Origin: Vicugna pacos
Lineage: Eukaryota; Chordata; Mammalia; Artiodactyla; Camelidae
Direction: 5' to 3'
NCBI RefSeq assembly: GCF_048564905.1
Contig: NC_133008.1
Location: 3,804,453 to 3,868,452, forward strand
Length of the DNA: 64,000 nt
Shown: piece by piece, positions 11,395 through 22,739 of the stretch
Numbering within the stretch: position 1 is the stretch's first letter
Layout: each line of letters opens with the position of its first letter
Made by a program: the position numbers and the translations under genes
The notes under the pieces: model-generated
The model's input: only the letters and a program-made list of their open reading frames with translations
The model's database searches: none
Told to the model about the DNA's origin: nothing

Positions 11395-12680
11395 AGAAAC
11401 CGATCATCCTGCACGTGGTGTAAGACACCACTATGAGCCGCCGGGGACCTCTGCAGTCCGTCCATTGCTTCGGGCTGCACTGAGCGATTGGTAACGGTTG
11501 AGATTTTCACGTAGAGGTGCGTGTATGCTCGGTTCATTTAAACTAGTGGCTACCAGAGCATGTTGGAGAACACATTTGTTCTCACCTTCTAGCCAGTGAC
11601 CCTCCCACCAGGATTCTGTCCTGCTGTTTATTTCCACGTTATTTTCCAAGACTTCTGGAGGAAATGTAAGCAGCCTGATGCTCAAATGCTTTTCTGTGTG
11701 ATTCCCCCCTTGTTCTTTGAAGGAACAATATATTGCCTAGAGAAGAGTGGACCAAATTCCAACCCTGCAATTCTTTAAAGCTCTGAGATTTGGTGTTAGA
11801 AAATAGAAGAAAATTCCAGAAACACCCTTAAGAAACATTATTTCTTTCAAATGTGATTTGGAGCAGCAAAGGACAATATATTTTATAGAACAATTTTTAA
11901 GACAACTGAATTGGCAGTAAGTTCACATAATGAAACATCCAACAAGTCTTTATATTTCTCCTGGAAATTCCTTGGTTTTTGGTGTAAATTATTAATAATT
12001 AATATCAGCTTTCTATTCTTTCTCTTCCTGTAGTTGTAGAGTTAACGTGAAAATAGCTTGTTGTGTCACTGAGAAAGCCTCCTGGTCAGCCTTCTAATTA
12101 AACAGCTCATGTGCGTTTCGGTGGCAGGTGTGCTAAATAGTAGTTTTTAGGCACTTGAGGGATGCCCATCACACCAGCACTGCGGGAGCCTATTTCTCAC
12201 CCACGACCAGGTGAGACCCTACTTTCCTCTGCTGCCTCACCCAGGACCCCACATTCTGGTTCTTTCTCATGACCCATTTTCATAAAGTTCACCCTGCACC
12301 AGCTGAGCAAGTCTCGGTTTCTCAAAGACCAGGATCTTAGTTCTAGGCTTTCTGTTAAAGGACAGTGTATAAAATCAGGCAAATTTATATGTCTTCTGAG
12401 GCCTCAGGATCTCTGCAATTAAAACAAGAACTTGAGTTACAATAATATTCTTTTCCACTTCTGAATTTCTATAACTCCACACAATAGCTTTTTTATTAAT
12501 TAGCTAAAAATTTTTCCAAAATATATTTTCCTAAGATTCACAAATATCTATTAATTTATATTTAAAAATGCTATATTTAAGAAATGGAATAATTATTTAC
12601 TTTTAAAAAGTAATTTAAGTCAAGAAATGTTTTATACTGAATGTTTACTATGAGTTCAAGTATGTAAGCTTCATTTTTTT
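11395..12680. other. Noncoding stretch, no feature recognised
   Basis: Moderately GC-rich at 11.4-11.6 kb, then AT-rich to 12.68 kb. Open frames are under 90 codons and overlap on both strands. No transposon family or splice-bounded exon stood out. Confidence 0.5.
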
Positions 12681-12681
12681 G

Positions 12682-13095
12682 GTACTGTCAATAAACCACA
12701 CAACGTGAGAGTTGTGGGTTGTTTTATCTGGGGCAAAATGAGAACCAGAGCCCAGGTGTCAGCATCTCAGAGAGCTCGGAGGAAGTGCTCTGAAGATGAG
12801 GGGGAGCTCAGCAGTATATGAGATTTCAGTGAAGGGGGACGTGCAGTCAAGTATACGTTAAGGCAGAGGCTGCTGCTAGTCGAAGAGCAGGTGTCTCTGT
12901 TAATGATTTTAGTGCTTTTCTAGATAGGAGGAGATGAAAGAATTTGGGCTCTTAAAATTTCCTGAAAATGTCTAACTATCTGAAGGCTTTTCTGCCCATT
13001 TTCCCAGAGCACAGAGCACCCCATTCCTGATCTCCACCCTGAACTACTTTCAGAGGGCGTTGAAGGTCAGCAGCTGCAGTGGCTCATGATTTAAT
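12682..13095 (-). mobile_element. ERV class I-type LTR, minus strand
   Basis: Read on the minus strand, the segment ends like a gammaretroviral-type LTR. 'ctctgagatgctgacacctgg', 'ctctggttctcattttgccc', 'cagataaaac', 'acaactctcacgttgtg' and a terminal 'ttgacagtacc' follow the R-U5 layout in which a polyadenylation signal sits about 60 bases before the LTR end. The upstream part ('gagcacttcctccgagctc') also fits copies I recall from artiodactyl genomes. No internal region or partner LTR is nearby, so it is probably a solo LTR. The 5' boundary is approximate. It is an old, non-coding relic. Confidence 0.5.
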
Positions 13096-13705
13096 CAAAT
13101 CCGAGGAAGATGACAAGTGCCAATTTTTAGTTGACAATATGTATATATTGTAGGAAAAATGTTACTTTCCAACCCTACCCCTGTTTTACTTTTAGTTAGA
13201 GATCAACTGATAACTGTTAGATGACTTAAGTCAGACGAGGGGTGAAGGAGTCGTCTCTTGAGCCGGCCAGTGCTCTGTGTCAGCCTCCTTGATAACATTC
13301 AATTTTCTTTCTGTTCAAACAGCATGCATCAGATTGTATGAAGTTTGGAGCCTGTCCTGAGCACATGGGGTCTGGAGGTGGCCCTGTTCCTGTGGTCTTT
13401 GTTTATTCTGTGAATTATGGTGTGAATCTTTATGTGCCCAAGCTTCATCATAATTTCAAACTTTAAGGATTTAAATATGGGAGATGGATGCCAAGTTCTG
13501 GGAATAGATTTTCAGGATAACAGCCAGGATTGGTAAAAAGTAGGGAGAATGGATACAACCTTTAAAAAAGAAAGGTTATTTTACAATTTCTGGCAGGTAA
13601 ATTAAAGTCCTTGTTGGGATTCTATCAGGAATGTTTAATTGGGAGACCTACCTCCCATTTTCATGAAATAAAATAATTTTATTTTTTGTTTTGTGCCTGC
13701 TGTCT
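13096..13705. other. Noncoding stretch, no feature recognised
   Basis: AT-rich sequence with 'caaaatttaaa'-type runs and no open frame or transposon signature that I can name. Confidence 0.45.
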
Positions 13706-13880
13706 AGCAAATAATTATCCCCTTTGCATATAGTATTATCGTTTAATCTCTACAAAGTTTCCCTGGAGAACACACGTGTCACAGGTGAGGGAGCCAAGAT
13801 CATCCACGGTAGGTGGCAGGAAGGCAGATGGGCTGGAGGGCTTACCCTCCTTCAGGCTGAGACAGAGAAACCAAGGCTTA
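13706..13880 (+). repeat. MIR-like fragment
   Basis: 'gcatatagtattatcgtttaatc.ctacaaagtttccctgg...cacaggtgagggagccaag' matches the order of a MIR core ('atctcatttaatcctcacaacaacc.tgaggta...acagatgagggaaactgag'). It is strongly diverged. Confidence 0.4.
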
Positions 13881-14169
13881 CTGACAAGCGTGTTGCTGAA
13901 GTGGTTTATTTAATACTTTGCTTCCTTGATGAATTGGATCTCTTGAAATTGTTTATGACTGGCTTATCTTCCCCTCTCTCCTCTGCCTCAGGACTTCTCC
14001 TCGTAAGTAGTATGAATTCAGCCTGAACTGATTCAGGAAAATCAGAAAATAAAAAATTAGCCCACACAAAATGTCTGCTTAGTCCTCGTAATTCAGTACT
14101 TCCTAAAACTCTCAGAAACGCAAGGAAGGTGTGTTACCTCGGGGACTGAGTGCATTTGAAGTATGAGAA

Positions 14170-14395
14170 ATATAAGTGTGATCTGGTAAAGGCACAGGCT
14201 CTATAGACAAAGATCCGGGTTTAGATCCTGGCTCCATCAAGTACAGGAAACATGACCACCCAGAGCCTCAGTTTCTTCATGTGTTAAATGGGCTGATGGA
14301 GCTCTCCTCCAAGTGGTCAGGTCAAAATGACATGATCCTAGTGGCTCTCAGGCAGGATGTTGGGCAAAGTGCTAGTTGCTCTTGCTGCTTTATAA
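14170..14395 (+). repeat. MIR SINE
   Basis: The segment follows MIR for most of its length: 'ggctctatagacaaagatcc', 'gggtttagatcctggctcc', 'agcctcagtttcttcatgtg' and 'ttaaatgggctgatggagctc'. These match the tRNA-related part, the core and the 'cctcagtttcctcatctgtaaaatggg' block. MIR is an ancient mammalian SINE, inactive for over 100 million years (established knowledge). Confidence 0.75.
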
Positions 14396-15062
14396 TGTCT
14401 TCTTAGGTAATTCCGTTGTCCATTGGCTTGCGAATACCTACTCTTTTGATTTAAGAAAAATAGCATGTCTTAAGAATTTTAAAAATAAGGAATGAAGATT
14501 TACTGATTAATACTGGGTGTATTTTTATAGGTCATTAAAAAAAAAACTAGGAGTTCTCTAAAGAGAATTTATTCAGTGTGCCTAGAATATGATTCAGTTA
14601 AATATGATTTTCCTTTAAATACTTTTCAGAAATTTTCTGAGATATTTTTTCTTGAATAGTAGTTGAAGATTTCTGAGGAGGTTTTACATTTAGAAAAGTT
14701 TATTCTTGTAGCAATTGACACATTAAATAAATGATTCATAACCCTGGACAGCATAAAGCCCTGGCTTTTTTTTTAATATATATAATTTTGCTGGTTAGTT
14801 CTATGACATTTTATTCGGTAGAAGTATCTCCCATTTCCATTTCACAGGCAGAGAAGATGAGTCATACAATACTCAGTATACAAGAGCAGCAGAGGCTGAT
14901 TAATTTGGGCAGAAGAGTAAAAGGGTATGGAGAAAAAAATCCTTGATTCTCAAACTGGACACATTCTGCAGTGTTGTGCAGCTGAAACGGTTTTGATTTT
15001 GCTTCTGGGTTGTCCTAGATTTCGGCGCATGTGCCTGGAAAGGTCTCTCGGGCAAAGATGCT

Positions 15063-15104
15063 TATTTAAGAAGGTTGTCATTGTATTTAAGAAGGTTGTC
15101 ATTG
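15063..15104 (+). repeat. Perfect 21-bp tandem duplication
   Basis: 'tatttaagaaggttgtcatt' plus g occurs twice in direct succession (15063-15083 and 15084-15104) without a mismatch. A perfect, two-copy, non-microsatellite duplication points to a fairly recent replication or repair event. Confidence 0.9.
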
Positions 15105-15199
15105 TAAATGCTCTTAAGAAGATTAAACAGATTCCACAGCAAATAAATGAACATGTTTGGAAGGTTTTCCACCCTCAAGTAATTTCCAGAAAACAGACA

Positions 15200-15900
15200 T
15201 GATTCACTTGCTAAACCAAACACACAGTTATAATAATGAGCCTGCCTCACATGACTGGACAGCACGGAGGGAGCCTCATCTATTGGCGGGGGTTACGCTG
15301 CAGGAACCGCAGCTGAAATTTTAATTAGAATTTATTTCCAGTGAGTGTTGCTTCCGCGTTTTTCTCCCCAAAGCAAGGAAGAGCCCTCCTTGCCTGGACA
15401 TTAGTCTGCAGAGCCCCGCGGCTCACACACTTCCCTGCTCATCAGGAGGCTGATGGAGCCAGTTTGCTTAGACACACTTAGCTACACTCGCAGCGGGGAT
15501 CATCAGTCTCTTCTGTGTGTTGACCTCCACGTGCAGGGGAGAAAATCGACTTTTGCTGCCGATAAACGCTAATTGACTATCAGTTGTTTCAGAGGGACTG
15601 TGATGTTGAAAACTGGTGTCCCTTTCATTTTTATATGTTGGATGCTGACAAATTGTGTGGCGACACCCCCATTGTAAGTACACCCACCAGGGAGGGGGGT
15701 GGAGTTTGGGTCTGTGTGTTTTAGTACTCAGATCCTGGCACTGGTCAGCTTTCAGTGTTCTCGCTGGGTTTGGGAGACTGTTTCTGGAGCGATTTCTTTG
15801 GCTTCCAATAAATTTGCACAGCCGTCTCCTTCAGTCGAGTTCTGATGAATTGAGTTGGGAGGGGCATGTGAAATTGGGGTGGGCAGAGAGGTGCGATGAA
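15200..15900. promoter_or_regulatory. Possible conserved noncoding element
   Basis: This stretch differs from its surroundings in having no recognisable transposon, balanced base composition and clusters of homeodomain-type cores: 'ttttaattagaatttatt' at 15319, 'gctaattgac' at 15567 and 'ccaataaatttgcac' at 15807. The flanks from 14396 to 15060 are plain AT-rich DNA. I infer a developmental enhancer-like element only from texture; conservation cannot be judged from one sequence. Confidence 0.2.
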
Positions 15901-16497
15901 AACTAGCCACCATCTGGTTACCTCTCATATTTTTTGGGCCAAAATACTTGTCTTCTTTTCTTTTCTCCTCCATCCATCCCTTCAGGTCAGGGAGTCGTCT
16001 TCAAGAATTTCGTCCTAAAATGAAAAGTAATGATGAAGGCAGTGTGTATCTGTGGTTGATTTCATTTGATTTGGGTTCATTGTTAAAGATTTTCTGGTGA
16101 GGTGTTTATGAGCTCTTAAAAGCTAGAAGAGCAGCAAGACCAAGGAGAGAAAGTCAGAGAAACGTGTCAGTGGCCCCTGTGAGTTCTGGGGGACGAGGGA
16201 AGGAGGTGGGGCAGAGGCAGCACCGCGGCCTCCCCTGCAGCCCTGAGGGCAACGTGCGCATGTAATGCCAGCGTCTGTCACCATGTGTTCTAACAGGACT
16301 CCCACTAAAAGAATGCGTGGAGATTTGGGGAGGCCTTACCTTTTACCCTCTTGTCAAACATCTTTAATGCTGACTGTATTTATTCAAGATGACACAGAGA
16401 TCACCTGCAGAGCTTGAGGGAGCGGTGCTTGCTTCCTGTCTTGCCCGCCCCAGTCTCACTCATCAGACTCCTGATTCTTGTAGGCACTGCAGTGTCC
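15901..16497. other. Noncoding stretch, no feature recognised
   Basis: Mixed composition. Short overlapping frames on both strands. Nothing recognisable. Confidence 0.45.
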
Positions 16498-16560
16498 GTG
16501 GGGGTAGCTCTGCTCCTGGGGGTCTCTGCTCCTTTGGTGGGAGCTCTGCTCCTCGGGGAG
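16498..16560 (+). repeat. Imperfect ~19-bp tandem repeat, three copies
   Basis: 'ggtagctctgctcctgg', 'ggtctctgctcctttgg' and 'gggagctctgctcctcgg' follow each other with a spacing of about 18-19 bases. The short frames across this spot (up to 82 codons) owe their length to the stop-free repeat and are not evidence for a gene. Confidence 0.7.
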
Positions 16561-19155
16561 CTGGGCACGGGAGTGGTCACATTGGAGCCGGTCGCACCAG
16601 CGCTGATCCCTCTCCACGTGTTGAGCCCTTTGTGTAAGTAGTAGAGGTGGGATCCAGAGTCTTCCTGTGTCTATGGAGTTCTCCAGCAAAGCCAACTTGG
16701 AGGAAAGAAAGAAAATGCCTATTTTTCCATGACTGTGTCCTAAGGGTTTAAAGTTCTCTGCAGAGCACATGTGAAATCTCATTCAGTAAATACTCTGGGG
16801 TCTTGACTCTGACTTGTCATGAATTTGGCATTCTCATAATGTTATTTCTCTTAAAATATGTCTGAGCAATCATTTTTCTGTGATGGTTATGTGTGTGTAA
16901 GTGTCCTGAAGAAATTGTTGTGGATGGAAGATTGGGCATCAGTTGTACCAGAAGGGCTGGTGGCCCTGGGGGCTGCCTGAGCTCCGCATCATATGTTACC
17001 AGCAGTCTTTCATATTGCATCTTATTCCAGAGCTCACCAGGGCTCCCATCTCTCACTATGTGTCTTGAGAGAATATTTGTTCAGAGGGAAGGGGATGGGG
17101 TGCTTCCAAGTCTGGGTTTTCGGGTTCCCTATCTAAAGGTGGAACTGGCACAAATCCTTTATTCATGGAGTAATGAAGCCCCCCAGTCTCGTGGCTAATT
17201 GGGCCTCCCTGTCCTTCTTCATGTGAGGAGCCAGAGGGCTTGGGTTAGGCCCCCAAACCTGTTTTTGGTGAGCTTTCAGCCCTATCACACAACCTGGGTT
17301 GTCCCATTTCAGTCACATGACTTTGATTTTTGCAGGTTGATGTGACTCCTGGACAGTGCCTGGGACTTCCAGGTTTCCCCTACAGTAGGGGCACTGAAGA
17401 AAGTTCACCCCGTAAGGTGTGTTTGGGGGCATCGAGGACAAGTAGGGACCCACAGACAGATGTCTGGATGGGTGGCGATCAGGCCCGAGTCTTGGAAGAA
17501 CAGAGATTCCATTACTGTTTTAACAGTGAAATTGAGGGAGTAATTCTGGAAGGTCTGATGCAACTGAGATTAAAATTATTATATGGTTTTTATTGTTAGC
17601 AGTAGTGGTTTTTAACCCTTAGACCCAGTCCCCCCTATTTATAATAAATATTTTGTAACCTTTCTTTTCTGGTGCCCAGAAGTGAACATCATAGAAAATG
17701 TAACCTAACTATAAATATGATAAACAAATAGACAGGTAGATGGAAAGATGTGGTACCTAAATTCTTATATTATGGGGTATTTTATATTCTATGCTAATTA
17801 GTAACCTCTCAGGACAAAAGGCACATACAAAGGGAGTCACTTCTAATAAACTATTTTTCCAAGACTTACCTAACTGGGAAACAAGTGTCTTCACAATGTT
17901 AGAGCACCTCCCAGGCCCCAGGGAAATCTCCTTGTCAGAGTTACACTTGCTGATGGTGTCCCGTGCCATGTGCAAGCAGATGCGGTTCGGAAGCTGCCCG
18001 GAGGCGGACTCCGGGGATTCCTTCTCCGTCGCAGCTGTGAGGGAGCCTTCTCTTTCCAGACCACAACCACAGAGGTGATTTTAAATCTCTGAAAACTGCC
18101 ATACCAGAGTATATCACAACCCTCACAAGATATGTTGAATAAAGTAGAAAACTTTAAGTGACTCCTTTAGGATAGAACGAGGGTATAAAAGAAATAATGA
18201 ATTAAAAATTCTAGTGCCCGAATGAGTGCTACATTACACTGGCTGCATTATAAGGTTAGACAACTTCATCACCACTTTACATACCACATCTTGTAGTTAG
18301 ATTTTATTTATCTTTTTTTTCTAAAGGAAAAAATCATTTGTTGAGTTCTTGTGTCAGAGGTGACGGGCAGATAGCAAGTGTAAAACCGGGAATCGTGATG
18401 CTGGTCAGTCTAAGACCATCTCCGTCACTGCACAGATCATCTTTACTCATTTTACTGCACTTTTTGGAATCACCTTCTCACTTGGAAAAACCCCTGTGTC
18501 AGTTGGATTTGTTAGTAAAACAATTCTTTTTCTTACCTAGAATATCAGTGATGTTTTCAAGATGATAAAAAAATTTGCCCATGGCATTTAAACAGTTGCT
18601 TGTTCTTGTAATTCATGGATCACAGTCTCGTCTTTGTCACAATTGGAGAACTGTGTTTTCTGTGTGCAAATTCTCATTGCTTTGGTGATGCAGGGACACG
18701 TGTCCTTACTTGATGGAGTATGATTGTTGTTGTTTGCATTCTCTCCCTAAATCTGGAGTCCTGTGATATGTTTCCTGTTAACTTAAAGAATAGGAATGTT
18801 GTTATTTGTCTAAATATCTAACCTCACACCAGTGATGCATATCAAATTGGTCCAACTAGGAATTCCAATATTAAATGAGACAGTAATTTCACAACCCACT
18901 TTCCAAAAAATTTGGATTCATGGTTCAATTATACCAGGGACATTACCTGTTTTAATTGAATCAATCATTGCTTTCTTCAATAAAATTTTCCATTCCATCT
19001 GCTCTTTTGGTTTACTGTTCTTCAGTGTTTCATTTGCTTTCTTTCCCAAAAATATATGATTTTGGCTTTTGTCATTGAAAATCCTTGCTGGTTTTGCTAC
19101 CTCATGCTGGAGAGGAAGGCTTGTGACTGTTTTATAGTCACTGGTTTCATGGTTG
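16561..19155. other. Noncoding stretch, little recognised
   Basis: About 2.6 kb without a recognisable gene. Around 17595-17640, 'gtagtggtttttaaccctta' resembles the terminal sequence of some old hAT MITEs, but I could not find the opposite end. The remainder looks like single-copy DNA. Confidence 0.4.
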
Positions 19156-19159
19156 TATG

Positions 19160-19275
19160 AGTGCTAATGCCACCTTGCAGGGGTGTGGAGACCTAATGAA
19201 TTGTGTACATAAAAGGCTTAGTCTACACTGAGTGCAGGGTTAGTGTTCGCAGCTCATGTCATCAGTATCATAATT
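19160..19275 (+). repeat. MIR-like 3' fragment
   Basis: 'acctaatgaattgtgtacat', 'aaaaggcttagtctacactg' and 'agtgcagggttagtgttcgc' track the MIR tail ('aatgagttaatacatgtaaagcgcttag.acagtgcctggcacatagtaagtgc'). It is diverged and short. Confidence 0.4.
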
Positions 19276-20320
19276 AATCCATTACAATCATCCTCTATTA
19301 ATCAGTGTTATCCTTCTAACGTCTCCAGGAGAGGAATTGTTTTAGTCTAAATGCAAATCTTTGCCTAACTTTCAGTCAATTCAAAACCTTTAAAGCTTTG
19401 CTGTCAATAGGACTGTGTGCCTGCTATCCCTACTTCTGCTTCTCCTGACCCGGGACGCGGTCCCCACGGCTGATGATCCACAAGACACTGGATTCTTGAT
19501 CCCATGGCTCTGTGTGTTCTGAGACATCTGGAGACTTCAGCACTGTTTTAGGGGCATTGGGTCCCACCTCTTCATAGCATTGATGAGATGAGATCTGTGG
19601 GTTCACACTCATTCTTGAGTGTACGGTGCATTTTTTCTGGAACCAAAACAACCCCACCGTGGCAGCACTGCTTTGACCACATGCTGGGACAGCGTGTGCT
19701 TGTCAGTTCTTGGGTTTAAATTTTCTGTTCTAACTTCTAAAATGGGGTATAATGACAGATACACTCCATGTAAACAGAAGTTCTGTGGGGTTTTCAGCAA
19801 CTTCTAAGAGCATAAATATTCCTGAAGCAGCTAACCTTCCTCCCAAGAAGTGAGGAGCAAGCCGGCAAGTCCTGGGTGACTGTGGCGGCCAAGCTGTGCA
19901 GCCCAGACTGCTCACTGAGGCGCAAGGAGAAAATCTTAAAAACCTACTTCCATGTTGTCTTTCACAGAATCTCAGAAATGAACGTTTTAATATCTAAAGA
20001 GGGGAGTTTTTTTAAATAAATTTCTTATTTTTTTCCTTTTTCAGTTTTAGTAGGTAGAATTAATACAGTTCAACTTCACATACACATATTGCATGTAAAT
20101 ACATGTATAGAGTATACTGCATTTTTTAGTTTACATATATGTACTAATTACTGTTTCTAAGAACAGATTAGATCTTTAGATTTTTCAAATTACAGTTACC
20201 AGAGGAATAAGGACATCTACAAAAGAATAATAAACAGAATATGGTAATCCAATCACAAAGGACAGTCAGATGTGCTTACATATATTCAAGAAATCAAAAT
20301 AAAATTTAGTTCATTTGTGG
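19276..20320. other. Noncoding stretch, AT-rich toward its right end
   Basis: No exon, no complete frame and no clear transposon. The 19990-20320 part is T/A-rich and may be further L1 debris linked to the fragment that follows. Confidence 0.4.
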
Positions 20321-20324
20321 TCTT

Positions 20325-20560
20325 ATTATTATTGCTATTAATTTTAGATTCCCCATAAATGAAGTCATGTGGCATTTTTCTTTCTCTTTCCACCCCACTT
20401 CACTTAGAATGACAGTCTTCAGGTCCATCCATGTTGCTGCAAATGGCATCTTTTATGGCTGAGTAGTATTCCATTGTATATATGTATCACCTCGTCTTTA
20501 GCCAGTCATGTGCTGATGGACATTTTTGTTGTTTCTATGTTCCTTGTTCTATGTCCCTTC
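20325..20560 (-). mobile_element. L1 fragment, 3' part of ORF2 region, minus strand
   Basis: 'gaatgacagtcttcaggtcc', 'atccatgttgctgcaaatgg' and 'ctgagtagtattccattgta' are the reverse complement of the familiar L1 stretch 'tacaatggaatatta...gcaacatggatggacctgga'. The copy is truncated at both ends and non-coding. Confidence 0.8.
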
Positions 20561-20869
20561 TGGCAACAATTACGGATTTTAAATATTTTCCACCTTAAAA
20601 TCCTTCCTGAAGGAGATGTGGTAACTGGAATCAAAAACAGTTACAGCACAGGATTGTGTGTGATGGGCACTGGGAGCTTGGTAGAAAGGTTGGCAGAAAG
20701 GATTTCAGATTCTGATCAAATGATTCCTCCTCTTGTAGCCCTGCTGACTGCCTCTCTCACAGCCTGCCCTACAAATCTGAACAGTCCCTTCTGTGAATCC
20801 TACTGTATTGTGCACAAATTTTCTCCAATTGGTGTCATCCAGCAGGGACCTTATTTGAGGCACCCAATC

Positions 20870-20995
20870 TCCTGTGTTGGTTTCTTCCATCAGCCCTTAA
20901 CTTCCTTGGGAGCCAGGACTGTCTCATTGCCCCAAGGATCCCTAATGCCTAGTGAGATTCCTGATACAGCTGGGACTTAATGAGCACATGGGTCA
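20870..20995 (+). repeat. L2-type 3' end
   Basis: 'cttccttgggagccaggactg', 'ctcattgccccaaggatcc', 'ctaatgcctagtgagattcc' and 'gctgggacttaatgag' follow the L2 tail 'ctccttgagggcagggactg...atccccagcgcctagcacagtgcctggcacatagtaggtgctcaa'. This explains part of a 168-codon open frame that overlaps it (20474-20980). Confidence 0.5.
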
Positions 20996-21339
20996 AATGG
21001 AAAAACCTGATCAAAGAAAAGGCCCTCATTGTTCAGACATGCCTACTTGAGTACATAGGGTAAACTGACATGTCTTCTTGGATTTGCTGTCAAATACTTC
21101 AACAAAGGACAAATAAAAGAACAAAGGTCTCAATAAAGGAAATATGGAAAAGTTTGTGAATTCCTTAATCTGGGTGTTGGGCTTACTGTACTATACTTAC
21201 TGATGTATACTTAAGTTAGTTTATAATTTTACTGTCATTAGCGGAATACCAAGTATTGATACGTATAAATTGAAATCCTTAGAACTGACCAAACTTACCC
21301 CACACAAAATCCTTAATATCCTAGTAATTTGTCTTACAG

Positions 21340-21485
21340 AAATCTTTTCCCACAAAGACAGGAAAAAAGGGAAAGGCAGATCCGTGCAGTATTTCCACGT
21401 TGTCAAAAGACCAAAGGCCGACACAAAAGAAGCAATTGTAAAAAAGATAAAGAGGCTGAAATCAATGTCCGGAAAACCTAGCTAA
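21340..21485 (+). CDS. Candidate terminal exon (unrecognised, weak)
   Basis: An acceptor-like 'ctagtaatttgtcttacag' precedes 146 bases that stay open to a TAA at 21483. The encoded piece is short and very basic: Lys/Arg-rich segments such as 'KDRKKGKGRSVQYFHVVKRP' and 'KEAIVKKIKRLKSMSGKP'. It has no membrane segment and no domain I recognise. The codon choice does not look repeat-derived and I see no transposon here. It could equally be a chance open frame in A-rich DNA. No other exon of a plus-strand gene could be linked to it. Confidence 0.15.
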
Positions 21486-21489
21486 GAAT

Positions 21490-22470
21490 CCTAAATGGCC
21501 CAACTTAACTAACCTCAGCCCTGCCGCATCAAGAATGGGGCAAATAGCACCTAGTGGATTTTTTTTAAATAAATAAACAATGATCCAGTTCCTACCACAG
21601 GCAATTATGATAAGACTGAGTATAAGTTCTAAAAACAAATAGTGTACAAATCATAATTTCTACTTGATTCAAACCGATTCTTCTATAAAATCTGAATCTT
21701 TTTATTTTTAATACAGATTTGTGGCATATGACCTAGTGATAAAATTTTCAACTGGCTTGTATTTAAAAAGTTCACCATAGTGAGAGTTTATTGCATCAAC
21801 TATTCCTTTTTGGGAAACCCATGTGCCTTGTCACTATCTTTCATAAGATTTCCTGTGGAAAATTCAATCCTTCATTCAGGAAAAGGCTGAGAAATATATC
21901 TCATGGAAAACCGTCATAAACTGCAACACAAGAAAATGAAAATGACAGTGAGCAGCCCGATAAGCTGGCAGACACACACAGCGAAAGGCTGTGTTCCCGC
22001 CTCGACTTTATGTAACCAGCAGGGAAAATGTGCATTTCAAGAAATAGACATAAACTATTTTCAGGACCTTAGCACACAATTTCCCTTTCAAGGTTTAGTG
22101 GGCTTCCATTTAATTCTATGAGAAATGTTTAAAACAACAGAACAACAGCTGAGATAGGTTTAAAGTAACTTTTATATCTTAGTGAAAATAAAGCCAACTG
22201 ATAGTTATAATTTTTACTTTATTTGATCTCACTCTCTTACTTTACCTCCCCAACCTCCTCCACAAAATGATGGTGAACATCCCTGCCTGGGTCAGAATTC
22301 TAAGTAGAATGTACCAATCACATGGAGGTGTGCTTTGTTGTTTTATTTTTCAAAACAAACAAGTTTCATTCATGTGATTTAATAATTGAGATCAGAAACA
22401 AAGTCTACTCAATAAATGGTAGCCAACACATGTCGTCATAGTTGCTCATCAGGTTTGGCCCCACGTTACA
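21490..22470. other. Noncoding stretch, no feature recognised
   Basis: AT-rich. No open frame or repeat family that I can support. Confidence 0.4.
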
Positions 22471-22479
22471 CACTTTTAC

Positions 22480-22590
22480 ATGGAAATGTGCCATGTGCTG
22501 TCATGGGAAATGGTGAATGGGGACAGGGCCTCTGCTCTCACAGGGCACACAACCTGGTGGGAGAGGCAGTGTTCAATCATTGCCCTTTTT
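22480..22590 (+). repeat. L2/MIR-like fragment
   Basis: 'gaatggggacagggcctctg', 'ctctcacagggcacacaacc' and 'tggtgggagaggcag' match the widespread old mammalian pattern 'aa.aagacagggtccctgccctcatggagcttacattctagtgggagagaca'. The exact family is uncertain. Confidence 0.4.
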
Positions 22591-22739
22591 TTAAATGTAC
22601 TTACAAATTATGGGAAATGCTATTTAAAAAGAACAAAATGAGTCAATGAAAGTGAAAAATACAAGGACAATATTTAGGCTGAGGGAAGACAGGGAAACTC
22701 TTTGAAGAGCTGACACACCACGGAGACCCAAAGGACAAC

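Noticed and set aside
20474-20980. 168-codon open frame on the plus strand
   Set aside because: Its start lies in antisense L1 and its end in an L2 tail, so it is repeat-derived and has no domain.
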